From Kuschelorhynchus macadamiae (lineage: Eukaryota > Arthropoda > Insecta > Coleoptera > Curculionidae): DNA of 64,000 nucleotides. The DNA lies in the NCBI GenBank assembly GCA_030620095.1, contig JAUTXW010000952.1, positions 279,001 through 343,000 of the forward strand, written 5' to 3'. Each line of letters opens with the position of its first letter. The stretch's first letter is position 1. A model generated the notes under the pieces. It had not been told where the DNA came from, searched no databases, and saw nothing but the letters and a program-made list of their open reading frames with translations. The translations under genes and the position numbers were made by a program. This document shows positions 44,322 through 57,470 of the stretch, one piece after another.

Positions 44322-46889
44322 CTGCAGAAATTATTAATTTTTTATATGTGTGTGTGTATATATATAGGTAGGTATTTTTATAATCATTTGCATGAATAAA
44401 AAACATAGTGGTTGTTCTATTAAAAAAAAAAAATCGGCTATTCTCACTTTAAAAAGGTGCAAGATTGATTTCGTAGTATGTCCACTTTCAGTAGGTGTTG
44501 ATACAAATTTTGTACTCCGTATATGCATGGATGCTTTATAAACTGCAAATTACCACCAATTTTAAATTGCCAATTTTATATTTTTGCTATTTTTTTTAGT
44601 AATTTGAAAAATAGCTCCAGTTTTTAAAAAATCACACATAACCTAAATTATTTCGGAAACTACACAGAAGTCAACTATAGTTTAAATTGGTAACATGTTT
44701 ATTTTTGACAAGGAATCAAATAATGGACAAAAATACAGGTTATCCCATTTAAAATGTTATAGCTGATGTCGTCCCAGCAAAATTGGGACAACCTGTATAA
44801 ATGGAAACATTATATTTTAAAAGAACTACAAAGAAACTTTTGTATGAAACTTTTTTTCGTATCTTTTACGGATTTCCAGATAGTATAGTGAGTACTTTTA
44901 TGTGGTGTATAATGTAATAGCAATGACAAGTTGTAGTCTGTATGTTATGGTGACCGTGAAAGGTTGGGTTAAGGTTAATTATGTTTTAAATCCCTGTCGG
45001 TTCAATGGTATGGAGAGAAGAAAGAGTCAAGGAAAGTTTGGCCTTGATTTCAATGTTACTAACATAACCTAAGGCCAGAATAAAGCCTAAATATGCATAT
45101 CTGTAAAAAAAGGAGAAAATAATTTTATTGACGAAACAATGTATAACTATTTAGTGTATAGCAGTTTAGCCAAGTAGGGGCTAAAACGGGTATTATTATA
45201 TAAACAATAATATAGTGAGTCATAAATAATAATAAATAACACTAAGTAACAAGTCATAGATAAATGCTATCGCTAAATGATATCGCAGTCAAGTTATTTT
45301 TTAAACCAAAATCGATTATTTGTAAATGAGCGTTGAGTTCATATTTGTTTCTTAATAAAGGGTGAGATGAATATGAGTGCAATAATATTAAGATATTACC
45401 GGCATTCTAGAACAAAAATAGGTTTCAATATGTGACATAATAATGACGTTATTATTATGTATTAAGAAATGATGGGTCATAAAATTCTATGCATTGAAGC
45501 CCAGTGGCGGAGGGGGCAGTTCATAACAGAGGCGGCAAAATTAACTAAAGCAACGGTAAAATAATATTTTTTGCGAGCAACAAAAATACAAAATAACGAC
45601 TAGCAAATCTAAGTGACGATAAAAAAGTCATCATGCCGAATTTACTGAAAACAAAGCACGGCCTACCGAAAAAGAGGGCGAGATTTACAGAATTTTACTT
45701 TACCAAATTTTTAGCAAAATATTCCTAGCGTTTTTTCAGATATCCGATTGTAACACTTTAAAGTCCTTACTCTATATTAACGTCCTTGATCGATAGTATT
45801 ACTTATTTACTGATTGCTGTCAAGGCAGCAAGTTAAGACGATTCTCAGTGTGTCAGTTAAGCGGAGACTGGCCAAATCATAATAAAAGAAGAAAGAGGGA
45901 TTTTGCTGTAGGACCTGACAAAGCCAAAACGGCCTAGTTGCTAAGAGGAAGTAGACAGAATAGTATTACCTCCTTCCTCCTTCATACGGCTGCTTACATG
46001 CCACTATTGATTGAAGGGATACCTGACCCTTAAGCGTAGAGGAAAACACGACCTGCACTGTAAATTATGAGAAGCAACAAACGCCCTACACTACTTACGT
46101 AGATGCGAACCTATCACCAGACTACGGCAATACATATTTCTCACTGCAGTTCTGCAGGAGAATGGTTTCCATTGGAAAGATATCCAGATCGGTGTGAATT
46201 GGTTTGGCAGGTTTAAATAAATGCCGGAGATTAGGTAAATTGTTGAATGAATTCTGGGAGTAAATTTAAAAAAAAATGTTATAAATTATTACTGTTAAAA
46301 TGCTTTTACATCTGTTGTCAGTTGTCGCCTGTAGGACCTTCCTTTTTTAAACGAGTATGATTCAATATGAGTTTCAAATTCAAAATAGTTATTGAGACAA
46401 CTAAAGCTGGGGCATAACAATCTAAAAAATTATCAACAATACAATTTTTGTAACCGTGATTATATTATTCTTACCGGCAGTTTTTTAATGCGTATAATTT
46501 TCTAAAACGTTTCGTTTAAAAATGCAGTTTTTGGCTTAGAGCTTTTTTCTTAAATTTTTGGTCTTACATATTTAAAAACCAACAGGACCTTAGAATATAT
46601 TATTAGATATTTGAATCATTATTTTAATGCTATGTACACTCCTTAATAGACATACACTTGTCATTGAATTATTCCTTATCTATGTAGCGATTACTCATTC
46701 ATTATTATTAAACATATATTAGTAGATAAGTTTTAGGATCTTGTCAATTAAAGCTGTTAATTTATTAGGTTAGATTAAATATTGTTTGTATTTGTTTCAA
46801 ATCTGTTCATATATTGTGGAATATAAAATATAGGATGACAAGCTTTTTGCCTAGGCTACTCGCATTCTGTATACAGAAAATACGGCAGC
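44322..46889. other. Spacer, nothing recognised
   Basis: About 2.6 kb including a short GT/TA repeat (44346-44368) and a TE-like fragment around 44730-44800 with AGGTTATCCCATTTAAAATG and TTGGGACAACCTGTA in inverted orientation. The first coding exon of the myosin gene could lie here but is too short to identify. Confidence 0.35.
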
Positions 46890-47135
46890 TATTTTTCTCC
46901 GAATTATTTAGTTTTTTTAGTAATAATTTTTTTAAGATTTCACTAGTCTGCCATTTTGTTCCTGTGTATTGAATTTTTACCAAAATTTTACCAGGTCGTC
47001 TCCATATGCCCCTTATTTGCGATCAAAATCAATCGGGTAAGTAGTTTGTTAGATATGCCACAAACAGGCAGACAAACAGGCCGACAGACATACCGATGGA
47101 TGGATGGTTTTACTCGGCTAACTCTTCGTGCTAAA
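46890..47135 (-). repeat. Higher-order GCC repeat, single unit (array 6)
   Basis: Reverse-orientation blocks CACTAGTCTGCCATTTTGTT, CCAAAATTTTACCAGGTCGT, TCAATCGGGTAAGTAGTTTG and GGCAGACAAACAGGCCGACA, just upstream of the first recognised myosin exon. Confidence 0.85.
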
Positions 47136-47472
47136 TACGCCCTCATTTCAAAACTTCCGCTTCCAAGATTTTTTATGTAATATACTATTCTACTAACACT
47201 CTGATATTTTTGAGAGTTTTTTAGTCAATTAAACTAACCGGTGAAAATCTACAAACCTAAAAGAATTTTATATTGAAAAATGATTATATGAGTTAAGCAT
47301 AGCATTTCTCTAGTGACAGGGCATTTCAAAGGTATACAAATTTAAATTTTGTATTTAATTTAAAGTTAGAATACCCTGTAGATAGTAGAGCTTATTTATT
47401 CTCGTATTTATTTTATAGTAGCTGAAATAAAAATCAGTAATAAGAAATATGTTTTATATTCTTTATTTTAAG

Positions 47473-50400
47473 GGAGATTATATATGGGCGAGACAGGTCA
47501 AAAATGGTGAATTTGATATTCCAGTCGGCGGTAAGGTAGTAGCGATAGAGTCTAGTAGGGTGAAAATACAGGATGACGATGGAAAACAGGAATATGTATC
47601 GAATCAGCAGGTATTCAAGCTTATGCACGTTACTTCAGAAAAAGGAGTTGATGACATGATCAATCTTGGAGACTTACAAGAATACGCCATTCTGAGGAAC
47701 CTGCACAAAAGATATAAGGAAAAGAAGATTTATGTAGGTTGATTAAATACTAAACTGCTGAACAAAGCAAACAAGAGAAGCCAATTTTTAGGTAAAATTT
47801 AAATCCTAATCTTTTTAAAACCAGACGAGACACCTAGATTCGGCTTTCAGCTATGCCGTGCAAATGTTATTGCATGTATCCAATTTTAAGCGTAAAACTT
47901 CCTTAAGCTAAAAAGTTATATACAGGGTGTTTAAGAAAATTCTCAAATATTTCAATTGTTTCGAAAATTTACAAACGCGATTTTCAGATTCTAACAATTT
48001 GAATAGTTTTTTAAAAAAATTTGAAATATGATTTTTCCTTGAAAAAAAAAAAAAGAAATCTTTCTTTCATGTTAATCTATAACCTTGTTAGTCGTTTGAT
48101 GAAAAGTATTCTTCCTAGAGAGCCTTTAAGTCTTAATTTTAATATAATCTGTAGGGTCAGCACTACGCAGAACATATACAGGATGTGCAAAAAATATCTT
48201 AAGAGTAGTTAAAAACTTAGCGATCTTAAAGATCTTGTATATATATTTCGATACAATGTCGCATAAAAGCTAATTTAAATGTTGTTATTTAAGTTTTAAG
48301 GAGTACCGAACACTTTCTCCAAACAGGTTTATAATTTTCTCCCTAGCTTTATTATTTTAAAAAAATTTTATAGAAGCAAATTTGCCAATACCGGATGACA
48401 TGTAACAGCCTGCCAATTTTTTTTTAGTTTTTAAAATATCAATTTGAAATTTGAGACATTTCTATAACCTCATAAGAGGCAGATTTTCTATTAAAAAAAC
48501 AATTAAAAGTTTTCACGGCTACAGTCAATTAAGAAATCATGGATTTGGGTTTAGACCGTCTCAAATCAGAATTGCTTCCGACGTTTCGCCTCCAATTGCA
48601 CGATGCATATTCAAGGATCTTCACAGCACAAGATCAAAACACTGAATGAGCTTCGATGATCATAGTTCAGGTACTTATACCGGACCTGTACCCACCGATG
48701 TGTGACTCACGCTTTCCACGCGTGATGTAGCACACGTCTGTATTCAACTTTTCAGGGTGAATAATTTGAATAGATTCCCTAATTTTTTTTTTCGTTTATA
48801 ATAACCCTAGACTGATGTAAGAACCTTGGTGTCTTTTATATTAATCATGTATCGCGTTGGGTGCTAGTGTTCAGCGACAGCTGATTGAACCATTTGTTTC
48901 TTACTTTGCAAAGGAATTACATCTTTTGATGACGTTAAGCATGCCCAGTCTTTTTGTGTTTATTAAAGTGTAGTCGAGTATCGGTAATGTCCTGGATAAC
49001 ATGTAAAGCTGCTCTACTTGATGGTTGAGTATCCAATACTGGTTCAGGTCTGCGATTATTATAATATCTAATAGAACCCATAATATCTTCAATGCAATAC
49101 CCGTTTGATTTTTAAGCTTCAGTCAGTTTTTCTGTTTCGTTCAGAATTTAATTTGAATCACATATTCACAAAGCCCTAAAGACTAATAAATTAATGAAGG
49201 ATTATTTTTGAGATGGATAATGATGAGAACTAAAATTTAAATATCTATTCATGTGTCAGTTTCCTGTAAACACCATAACCTAGTCGTTCTCTTTCTTTAT
49301 ACTAACATATCAAGCACAGATATGGGCCATCTGACTCAATTTCCATAGTGAATTTTATATTAGAAAGTTGTAGGTTTAGATGATCTAAAAATATAGTTAA
49401 ATTTTCTTCTCCATAAGGCCCTATCACAAAAGTATCATCTATATATCCAAACTAAAATTTAGCTTGCAAAGAGCAGAGCTTAAAGCTATTTATTCGAAAG
49501 ACTCCATAAAGGTCAGCTACCGCCTGAGATTGCGGAGATCCTATGGCTGTGCTCGAGGTTTGCTCATAAAAGGCCCCTTGAAAGATCAAATATGTGGACG
49601 TTAGGCATTCTCTTATTCAATTAAGACTGTATTAAGGTTTTTATGTTGATATGTCAGAAATTATAGAAATTGAATCGTCAATAGGCACATTTGTATACAA
49701 AGATTCAATATCAAAACTGACTAAAATATCATGGGGATTTAAAGTAAAATCTTTAACTTTTCTCCGAAATGTTTAGAGTTTTTGATTTAAGAAATAGAAC
49801 ATGCTGTAAACAGTGGTTTAAAATATTCGCTAAATATTTACCTATTTCGTAAGATGGCAAATCTATTACACTACGATGGGATGTAATGGTACATTAGCTT
49901 TATGTATTTTTGGAAGTCCGTAAAATCGAGGAATCTTCGAACCGTTTGACTTCAATTTCCTTTCTCTAGGTCTGGCAAATCCAAGACTATAATAAGGCTG
50001 CAAGCTTTTCTATTTTTCAGTTGCATCCGTTCGTATTGATGCTTCATTCTGAAGTAATGTCTCTATTTTCTATATGTAGTTTTTCTTGTCCATAACTACC
50101 GTTGCATTTCCTTTTGGAATGGCTGTTCTTACTGCAGCTAATAAGTTGGATTTTGATGATTTAGAGCTGCGAAGTATTTTCATTGTTTCATATCAAACTG
50201 AATCTGCCTGTTCTTGTGGTAGTTTTCAGATGCTGTCCTCTACACTTCTTATTATGTCCTCTACTGGAATAGTTCTTGGAACAATTGCCATGTTATGTCT
50301 GCTATCGCAGGCGGAACTTCGGAAAGTAATTCTAATTGGACATAGTCTAAACTCAAGAACCATGATTTCACAATTAAAGATTACTTCCTGAACAGCCATT

Positions 50401-53400
50401 TTTTGACAATTCAACATTGCCGCTTTATGAAAAAAATGCAGTCTCTTTTTATAAAATACTATTGTTACAGTCATTTTTGCCGTAGAAGTATCTTTTTAGA
50501 AATATATCACATGCTAACCTTTATTTTCAAACTGGCTGTTTAATAATAAGTATTTCATAAATAGTGACTGAATTTTTTGTATGAAGCAGCAATGTTCAAT
50601 TTTCAAAAAATTTACGTAACTTTGGGATCGCTAGTTTTTTAACTCATCTTAACATATTTTTTGCGAATTCTGTATATTCTGTGCGTAGTGCAAATCCTAG
50701 AATCTAGGATCTCATCAAGGATTAGGCTAATCTTGTAATTAGAATTCAAAAATCGTTTTTGTACATTTTTCAAACAAATAAATTATCGAAAAATTCTTGT
50801 TTAACATCCTGCATAAATAAGTTTTTAGCTTAAGTAAGTTTCACGTTTAAAATCGGTAATATGCAATAAAATTTGCTAGACATAGTTAAAAACCGCATCT
50901 CAATATCTCATTTTGTTTAAAAAAAATCGAATTTAAACTATATCTAAAAATTTGCTTGTCCCGCTTGTTCTATCCAGCAGTGGATTTCTTCAAAAAAGCA
51001 CTGAGCAAAGTAAAACTGATTTTTAATTGCTTAATCATAAACAGATATTTATATGTTCTACATATATACCATATTAAATAGACACGGTCTTTATAACTTT
51101 GACACCGATTTCATAAATCAAATTTTCAATGTGAAATAAAATATTATTTTTTACTTTTTAGTGCTTTTTTTAAGTAGGTTCTATTTTTTTATACATTTTT
51201 TTATTTAATCCTTTTTAATTCTTTTTATACAAAGTTTTAAATTTTAAAGCCTAAACTTAGGTTAAAATTTTGGAGGTCCTTAAATAAAAAAATAAGTAGC
51301 TACTGAGTCCATTGCATGTAAAATTTTGCCAGATCCCCGTATTAATGTTTTAACATTGTCATAATTGATAAAATTGCAAGTGGTGACATTCAAAACCGCG
51401 AAAACCATTTGAAATCCAATATTACCATGCATACCATTTTTCCTGATGATATGGTGAACATAGTATATAGGGTATTCCATACTGGATGTTGTACGTTTGA
51501 AGTATCTAGAGAACGAAAAGAAAAATAAATTTTACATTTTTACTACGGCCATAGGAGGCTGCGCTCTAGCTTTTAAAAATAATTTCGCGTTTGCAGTGTT
51601 ACCTGATCTACTGGTTTCTGGCATCAACTTTGAAATTTTAAATGGGACACCCTGTACTTTTTTATTTTTAGATTTTGCGAAACAATTTACATGTTTTTTG
51701 TATAGAATATTTTTTCATTTCTTAAATATTAATTATTTTGTGTGTTTTTTTACCAAAACTATGTGAATTAAAACTTCAATATTTTTGTCTCCAGATGTCA
51801 AACCAATGTAAAATTTTAATATTATTTAGTCAACAGGTGGTACTTTAATTTTAGCAACATAGAATCACGGACTTTTATACAGAGTGTATTAAAAATTAAC
51901 TGCATTATCAATTTGATCAAAAGTGATTTTTTTAATGGAACCCTGTATATTATTGAAGCATTGAATAGTAGAAAAATTGATTTTTCTGTCATATAAGGTG
52001 TTCCTATATCTATTTTGAAACGCTATCGATTTATAAGCGATTGTATGAGTAACTACTATTAATATTCGACAAGACATTTAAGATCTAAAACGCCAAGTGT
52101 TCTATGATGTAACAACTGCAATACGTAACGGTGGTGGCATGATTAACATGACATGTCTCAATTTTTAGTTTGTCAGATTAAGTTAGCCAAAAGGGAAAAT
52201 AATAATTATTTAAATGAGGATATTTTAAATTTGTGTTATATTCACGGCGAGAGTCAAATAATTGTTGCAAGAACCCACAGAAGATTTAACGTTTTTTTCC
52301 GAATTTGCCGCCAATTAACCCAAGGAAATTTCTCAGAATTCAAGGTAACTTTTTAAATTTCCAAACTATGCAGACTCTAAAAAATCAATTTGATCACTGA
52401 AAACGAAGAAAATGAAATTAACGTTTTGAGGTATTTTTATGCCTAGCCTCATGCTTCAATCACAAGTGAAATAGGAATTCGAACATCAATATAGAGAATT
52501 ACACAAACAGGTAACATTTTTAAATTTCCAAACTATGCGAAATGTTATTAATTCATACAAAAAAAATCAATTTGATGATGTGAAATTTGAGTAAATCCAT
52601 ACTTTATAAAAGAAAAAACTAGCAAAAATTTGTTAATGTATTTTGTTCAATATACAACTAGTACAAAATATTTGGAGTATATGACTTTTTGCCCATTATA
52701 CCCATGAAGTTTCCTCCGAACTGTATGATATGTTTGAAGATAGCTGGATAAGACGTGAAGGACCATGGAGTTGGCCACCGTGATGTCCAGATCTTATTCC
52801 ATTAGACCTAGAAAATCGGATAAGGCGCGCTTTTAAACAACTTGATACATCAGAAATTCAAAGAGTTACTACCTGTCATATCATGAAATCATTACCAGTT
52901 GCATGTAAATGGTCAGCACTTTAAACATCTGACGTATTAGGAGAGAATTCCAAAAGATTTAATATATTGACAAAATCCGTTCTTTTCAAAACCACAATTT
53001 ATATTAAAAGAAAATCGTTTGGTATATGTGGTTACATCGTAAAAGATTTAGCGTTTTAGATATTTTATAAATCGACAGCTTTAATGTCTATTTGCCGAAT
53101 ATTAGTAGTAATAATTATTCATAAAATCGCTTATGAATTGTATACAGTTTAAAATAGGTACAGGAACACCTTATATGGAAAAAAATCAATATGTCCACTC
53201 TATTCAATGCTTCATAATATACAGGCTGTCCCATTTTAAAAAAGCCACTTTTGATCAGATTTATAAAATCTGAATTGCAGTTAATTTTTACAACACTCTG
53301 TATAAAAGTCGGAGATCCTATGTTGTTAAAATTACCACATCTTAACTAAATAATATTAAAATTTAACATTGATTTGACATATGGAGACGTGAAGTTTTAA

Positions 53401-54151
53401 TTTACATAGTTTACATTTACATTTACACAATATAATTAGTATTTAAGAAACGGTAAGAGAAATGAAAAAATGTCCTGTACAAAAAACACTTAGATTGTGT
53501 CGCAGAATCTAAAAATAAAATAAACTACAGGGCGTCCCATATAAAATTTCAAAGTTGATGCCAGTTAGATTCGGCATCACTGCAAACGCCAAATTATTTT
53601 TAAAAGCTACAGCGCAGCCTCCTACGACCCTAGTTAAAATTTCAAATTTATTTTTCTTTTCGTTCTCCAGATACTTCTAACGTACCATCGAGTATGGAGT
53701 GCGCTCCGGCGCTCATTTAAATATTTTTTTTTAATATGCTTAGTATGGGATTACCCGGAAATATCCTGAATAATCCCTGAAAATTTCATTTAAATTCGTC
53801 AAACCTTCGTAAACCAGTAATCGATGTACATACATAAAAAAATACATAGGGTCAAATTGATGACCTCCTCCTTATTTGAAGTTGGCTAAAAATAGAAAAA
53901 CTGCATAGATGTGGAAAACTACTAGTATTTATATGACCGTATTATTGTGGAATTTTTTTGTTTCAGACTTACACAGGAACTATGTTAGTAGCTGTAAATC
54001 CCTATGAATTTTTGCCTATCTACACTAATGCTTTGATTAATGAATATAAAGATAAAGGATTTGATGAATTACCTCCTCATATTTTTGCAGTTGGTGACAA
54101 CAGTTATAACGACATGAGGAAAACGAGAAAGGATCAGTGCATAGTCATTAG
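47473..54151 (+). CDS. Class VII-like unconventional myosin, two exons (partial)
   Basis: Exon A 47473-47733 (87 codons, phase 0 both ends): acceptor TTTATTTTAAG, then GDYIWARQV..., an SH3-like N-terminal region, and DMINLGDLQEYAILRNL. Exon B 53967-54151: TYTGTMLVAVNPYEFLPIY, LPPHIFAVGDNSYNDM, DQCIVI. It ends after AG of a split Ser codon, exactly before the expected GESGAGKT P-loop. This is the start of the myosin motor; spacing and wording fit myosin VII-type proteins (actin-based motor in sensory and epithelial cells), though ARQVKNGEF and KDKGFDELPP are diverged. The initiator Met is probably on an upstream exon; the ATG at 47449 is within the acceptor tract. The intron of 6.2 kb holds a Penelope and a DNA transposon. 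No P-loop exon is visible to 64000, so the gene has a very long intron or is truncated. Confidence 0.85.
48480..50480 (-). mobile_element. Penelope-like retroelement, decayed
   Basis: Minus-strand blocks in order: PRTIPVEDIIRSVEDSI (50226-50280), GNATVVMDKKNYI (near 50080-50115), GLPKIHKANVPLHPIVV (49873-49925), ILVSFDIESLYTNVPIDDS (49661-49728), a decayed GSPQSQAVADLYGVF (49500-49570), YIDDTFVIGPYGEENL (49400-49455) and FLDHLNLQLSNIKFTMEIES (49330-49400). These are the N-terminal and RT motifs of Penelope-like elements. Stops and frameshifts are frequent. Downstream on minus, near 48575-48610, a stem followed by GCGAAACGTCGG resembles the hammerhead-like motif of this class. It lies within the myosin intron. 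Confidence 0.85.
51060..51462. repeat. Dispersed repeat, left half of interrupted copy
   Basis: Matches 12240-12490 (ATAGACACGGTCTTTATAAC, GACACCGATTTCATAAATCA, CCTGATGATATGGTGAAC). The right half resumes at 53707-53850 after the inserted transposon. Confidence 0.75.
51463..53706 (+). mobile_element. Mariner-like element with very long (~600-bp) inverted repeats
   Basis: The left arm (51463-52090) runs from GGGTATTCCATACTGGATG and GAAGTATCTAGAGAACGAAAAG through GGAGGCTGCGCTCTAGC, GGGACACCCTGTACTTT and ACATAGAATCACGGACTTT to AACGCTATCGATTTATAAGC. The right arm (53050-53706) shows the inverses in reverse order, ending GAGTATGGAGTGCG. The centre holds a remnant transposase on +. Arms are more diverged than those of the 35.6-kb element, so this insertion is older. 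It sits inside a dispersed repeat, itself in the myosin intron. Confidence 0.85.
52140..52920 (+). pseudogene. Mariner-like transposase remnant
   Basis: Open frame 52153-52356 resembles the N-terminal helix-turn-helix (EDILNLCYIHGESQIIVART, HRRFNVFFRICRQ). About 52750-52800 reads RREGPWSWPP, a stop, then CPDLIPLDLEN, the third catalytic motif. The stretch between (first and second Asp) is mostly deleted or unreadable. Not functional. Confidence 0.7.
53707..53850. repeat. Dispersed repeat, right half of interrupted copy
   Basis: Matches 12540-12660 (GGAAATATCCTGAATAATCCC then AATCGATGTACATAC), continuing the repeat interrupted at 51463. Confidence 0.75.
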
Positions 54152-55289
54152 GTAATTGTAATTTTCAACGTGATAATATTCTCATGACATTTTTTCTTCA
54201 TTAATATCGAGCACTACGCAGTATTAACAATTTTTTTAAATTGGGGCTGGAATAACTATGTAAGAGTTGGTACCTCGACCACCTTAATTATATTTTTTTT
54301 CTAGTATAATAAATACACAAAAGTTAAACTAAAAAGTTCTAAATTTGGCATGTGTACAAAGAAATCTATTTTTTCGGTTGATTAAGCCCTTTTAATCCTT
54401 TCAAGATGTGGGTGCTAGTTTTTTTCTAATACATACATAGTGGTAAATAAAAAAGTAAAATACAAATTAAAAATAAAATCGAAATTACAAAGGAAGAGGT
54501 TATTAAGAAAATGTCATTTCTATATTCGTAATAACTTTCACCAACTAAAATACTTTCCAGTCTGGTAGTCCCAAACTTAACAAAGATTACAGTTTTTTAA
54601 AAATGTTACTTATATTTGTAATCTGATGATATTAGTTCTATAGCATTAACTAATTTTTTCTTTTGGCACCAATAGACAATTATCTCTATTGGTTTAATCA
54701 AAATCACTTTTGGTTTCAAAATATTCATACAATGTATCCTCGGTAAAAGTTAATATAGAGGAGTCAATCTGCGGTCTAGCGGAAATTTTTGGTGAAAAAG
54801 AAACGGCTTTTCACCTCAAATTCTTTTATACCACCGTATTCTGTCTATTTTTGCAAAAATGGCGTTTTCGACCATTTTTTTTTACACAAAGACAAAGATA
54901 AAGCGTTTCTATTAGCCCGATGGGTGAAAAATAAAACAATTTCTTCGTTTAAAAAAAGAAAATGAATATGAATATTTTAGACCAGTTTTTAAAATGTGCG
55001 TTTTTTATTTTGGAAATAAAAATATTTAATTTTATAATTAAAGAAATAAAAAAACGACAAAAATTTGTTTTTTTATTTTGTATGTTTATCTTTACAAGTA
55101 AATGTAAAGAAAAACAATATATACTCAAAAAATGCCTAACATCAATAAAAGCTTACTTACACAAAAAAAAGAAATTATATAAATATAATTTTATTTAGAA
55201 ATAAAATAAATGATTGCATTTTTAAATAGTACTTTTATTTGATTTAAAAATAAAATTGTTTTAACACGAATTTCGTTTTAAGAAGGCGG
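54152..55289. other. Myosin intron or spacer, nothing recognised
   Basis: AT-rich sequence. Open frames of 63-78 codons here are low-complexity Lys/Phe-rich and lack family resemblance. No GESGAGKT exon is seen. Confidence 0.4.
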
Positions 55290-55745
55290 CATTTTGAAAT
55301 GTTTAAAAAAATTAGTGTCAGATAACTACATATCCAGTTGACTTGAAATTTTGCCTAGAAACCAAGAGTAACAGAGAAATAACGTAGTAAAAATTTTAGT
55401 GCAAATAATGTATGTAAAAACAAAAGCGGCTTAATAAACTATTTAAAAATTCGTCAAAATTCCATTTCCTGGAATAAAATAATTTTTATGAAGGAAAATA
55501 ATAAACGACGTAATTACATCATTATTAATTCAATGATTAAAGTTCTTGTATAAAGTTTAAATAGTTTTTTGGTTATGCCGCGAACAGGCAGACAGACAGA
55601 ATTCGTGCTACAATTTTGCCAGTTATCTTTATATTACACTTAATTCTTGCACAAAATTTCAAATCTAATTTAGAAATCATTCTTTAACATTTCACTAGGC
55701 CGCCATTTTGTTCTCTGTGTCAAGCAAATTTCAATATATTTTATT
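55290..55745. repeat. Higher-order GCC repeat (array 7, decayed)
   Basis: Contains GGCGGCATTTTGAAATG, TTATGCCGCGAACAGGCAGA, CAGACAGAATTCGTGC and TTTCACTAGGCCGCCATTTTGTT. It is more diverged than the other arrays and contains both orientations. Confidence 0.7.
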
Positions 55746-57429
55746 AAAATGCAAAAGACGGGCCACTTAAGGGAAAAATCTTATATTACCGTATAATTTA
55801 AGAAATGTACAAAACTGTTAATTACATGCACAAATATTAATTTAATAATTAAATTTCTTGTTTAAAATAGTCCCAACATTTAAAAAAATATTTAACCATA
55901 CATATTTTGGCTTCAAATTTCAAAATGTTCAATACATCTACACGAAATACATTTTCTTTGCCGCACAAATTGTTTTTGCTATTGTAAATGGATAAAAACG
56001 TTACGTTGTTGTTAAGCAAAAAACTATTATATTTGTATTTTACCTACACTCATTCGGGCGCTGAGATTTGTGCTATAGTGAGTAATTTATGTGTAGGTAG
56101 CTGCGACAGTGTGCAGGGAAAGATTTTTGGATAAAAGAGTGAACAAATTTTCTTTTTGCCTTCATGAAACACGTTACTGTACCGTGTGGTTTGTAAAAAA
56201 TATGATTCGTCGTTACCATGCATGTAGTTTCGTTAGAGTGTACGTGATGCAACATTTAAAAAAAATTGTAAGTGTAATTAATTTGTTATAATTTATTTAT
56301 TCAAAAGCACTGATTTTATAATTAAAAAAAAAATAGAAAAACGACCTTATAAATTTAAGATTTAATACAATGACCTGTTCTAACTAGCGTTCAAAAGCAC
56401 TATTTGTCCAGAATTCAGAAATAAAACAGTTCTGGTACGATTTAATATATTTCGATTGTTGACGTTTTTTGATTTACTACTTTAAACAACCAAAAAAAGC
56501 GTGTATGCATCACAATTTTATACAAAATAATACCAAACTACTGCATTATTACCACATTTGAGTCTCATGAGCTTTATAAACTCAAACATTTTAGGTTTTC
56601 CTCGATTTTATAGTATAGCTTTATGCTGTATATAATAGACTAAACCCAAAAATATTTTGGAAAACTCACTTATTTCAATTGAAAAAAATTGAAAAACTTC
56701 ACAATTTATAATGCAAAAACTTTGTATGATGAGGCTTTTGACACGAAATTATTTCGCTGTTTTCAAACTCACCTGATTTTCATTACCTTATACACGAGAT
56801 TTTTATTTATTACGGCGTTAGTAATGATTGGATTATTTATTATGGATTTAACTAACTTAACGCTAACGGGACAGATCTACCTAATAGGTTCTTCTCTGGT
56901 TTAACAGATTCGAAATTTTGTTGGCTCGCTATTGCGCCTTTTATTGCCACAGATTAATACTTCAGGACTAATCAGTTCATTTTTAAAAGATGGCTCAAAT
57001 CGTTCAGTAAAATAAAAAGTTATTTATGTTTTTTGTAACTTTTAAAAAAAAAACATTTATTATAAATAAAGATAAGTGAGAATTACGTATTTTAGTTTCG
57101 CGCAAACGGCTTTAGATCGTTTCTAAAGAGGGAGAATAAAACAAGTTTTTTTAGTGATGTTTTATTAAAAAATAGACTCTTCCAAGGTTAGTTATGTTTA
57201 AAAATGTCCAATTTACAATAATCTCCCAAAAGAAAGTCGAAAAAGTGTAAAAATTGTGGGTTTATAAAGCTCACCTTAACCACAAATTTTATTTGAAATT
57301 CCATTACATTTTATGCATGTGATTGTTGTTATATGATAGTATATGCGTATTTTGAAAGATTTGTTTAGTTTTAGTACATATTTACGAATTAATTTTTTTT
57401 GAAATTACGTATGTGAGTATATAGATAAA
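55746..57429. other. AT-rich spacer, nothing recognised
   Basis: No supported gene. A 71-codon + frame at 56689-56904 has a hydrophobic stretch but no family and no splice context. Confidence 0.35.
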
Positions 57430-57470
57430 ATAAAAATTAGATTAGTAGTCCCTACTAATCTAATTTTTAT
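57430..57470. other. Perfect 19-bp hairpin with 3-nt loop
   Basis: ATAAAAATTAGATTAGTAG, loop TCC, then CTACTAATCTAATTTTTAT. The arms are exactly complementary. The flanks show only weak further symmetry (TATCTA both sides). Function unknown. Confidence 0.9.

Noticed and set aside
47449..47472. ATG at 47449 as myosin start (MFYILYFK)
   Set aside because: This stretch is a pyrimidine-rich splice acceptor ending in AAG; the codons do not resemble a myosin N-terminus, while homology begins at GDYIW.
54962..55198. 78-codon Lys/Phe-rich + frame
   Set aside because: Low-complexity AT-rich composition; no family, no context.
56689..56904. 71-codon + frame with hydrophobic stretch
   Set aside because: No start or splice context and no recognisable similarity; expected by chance in this sequence.
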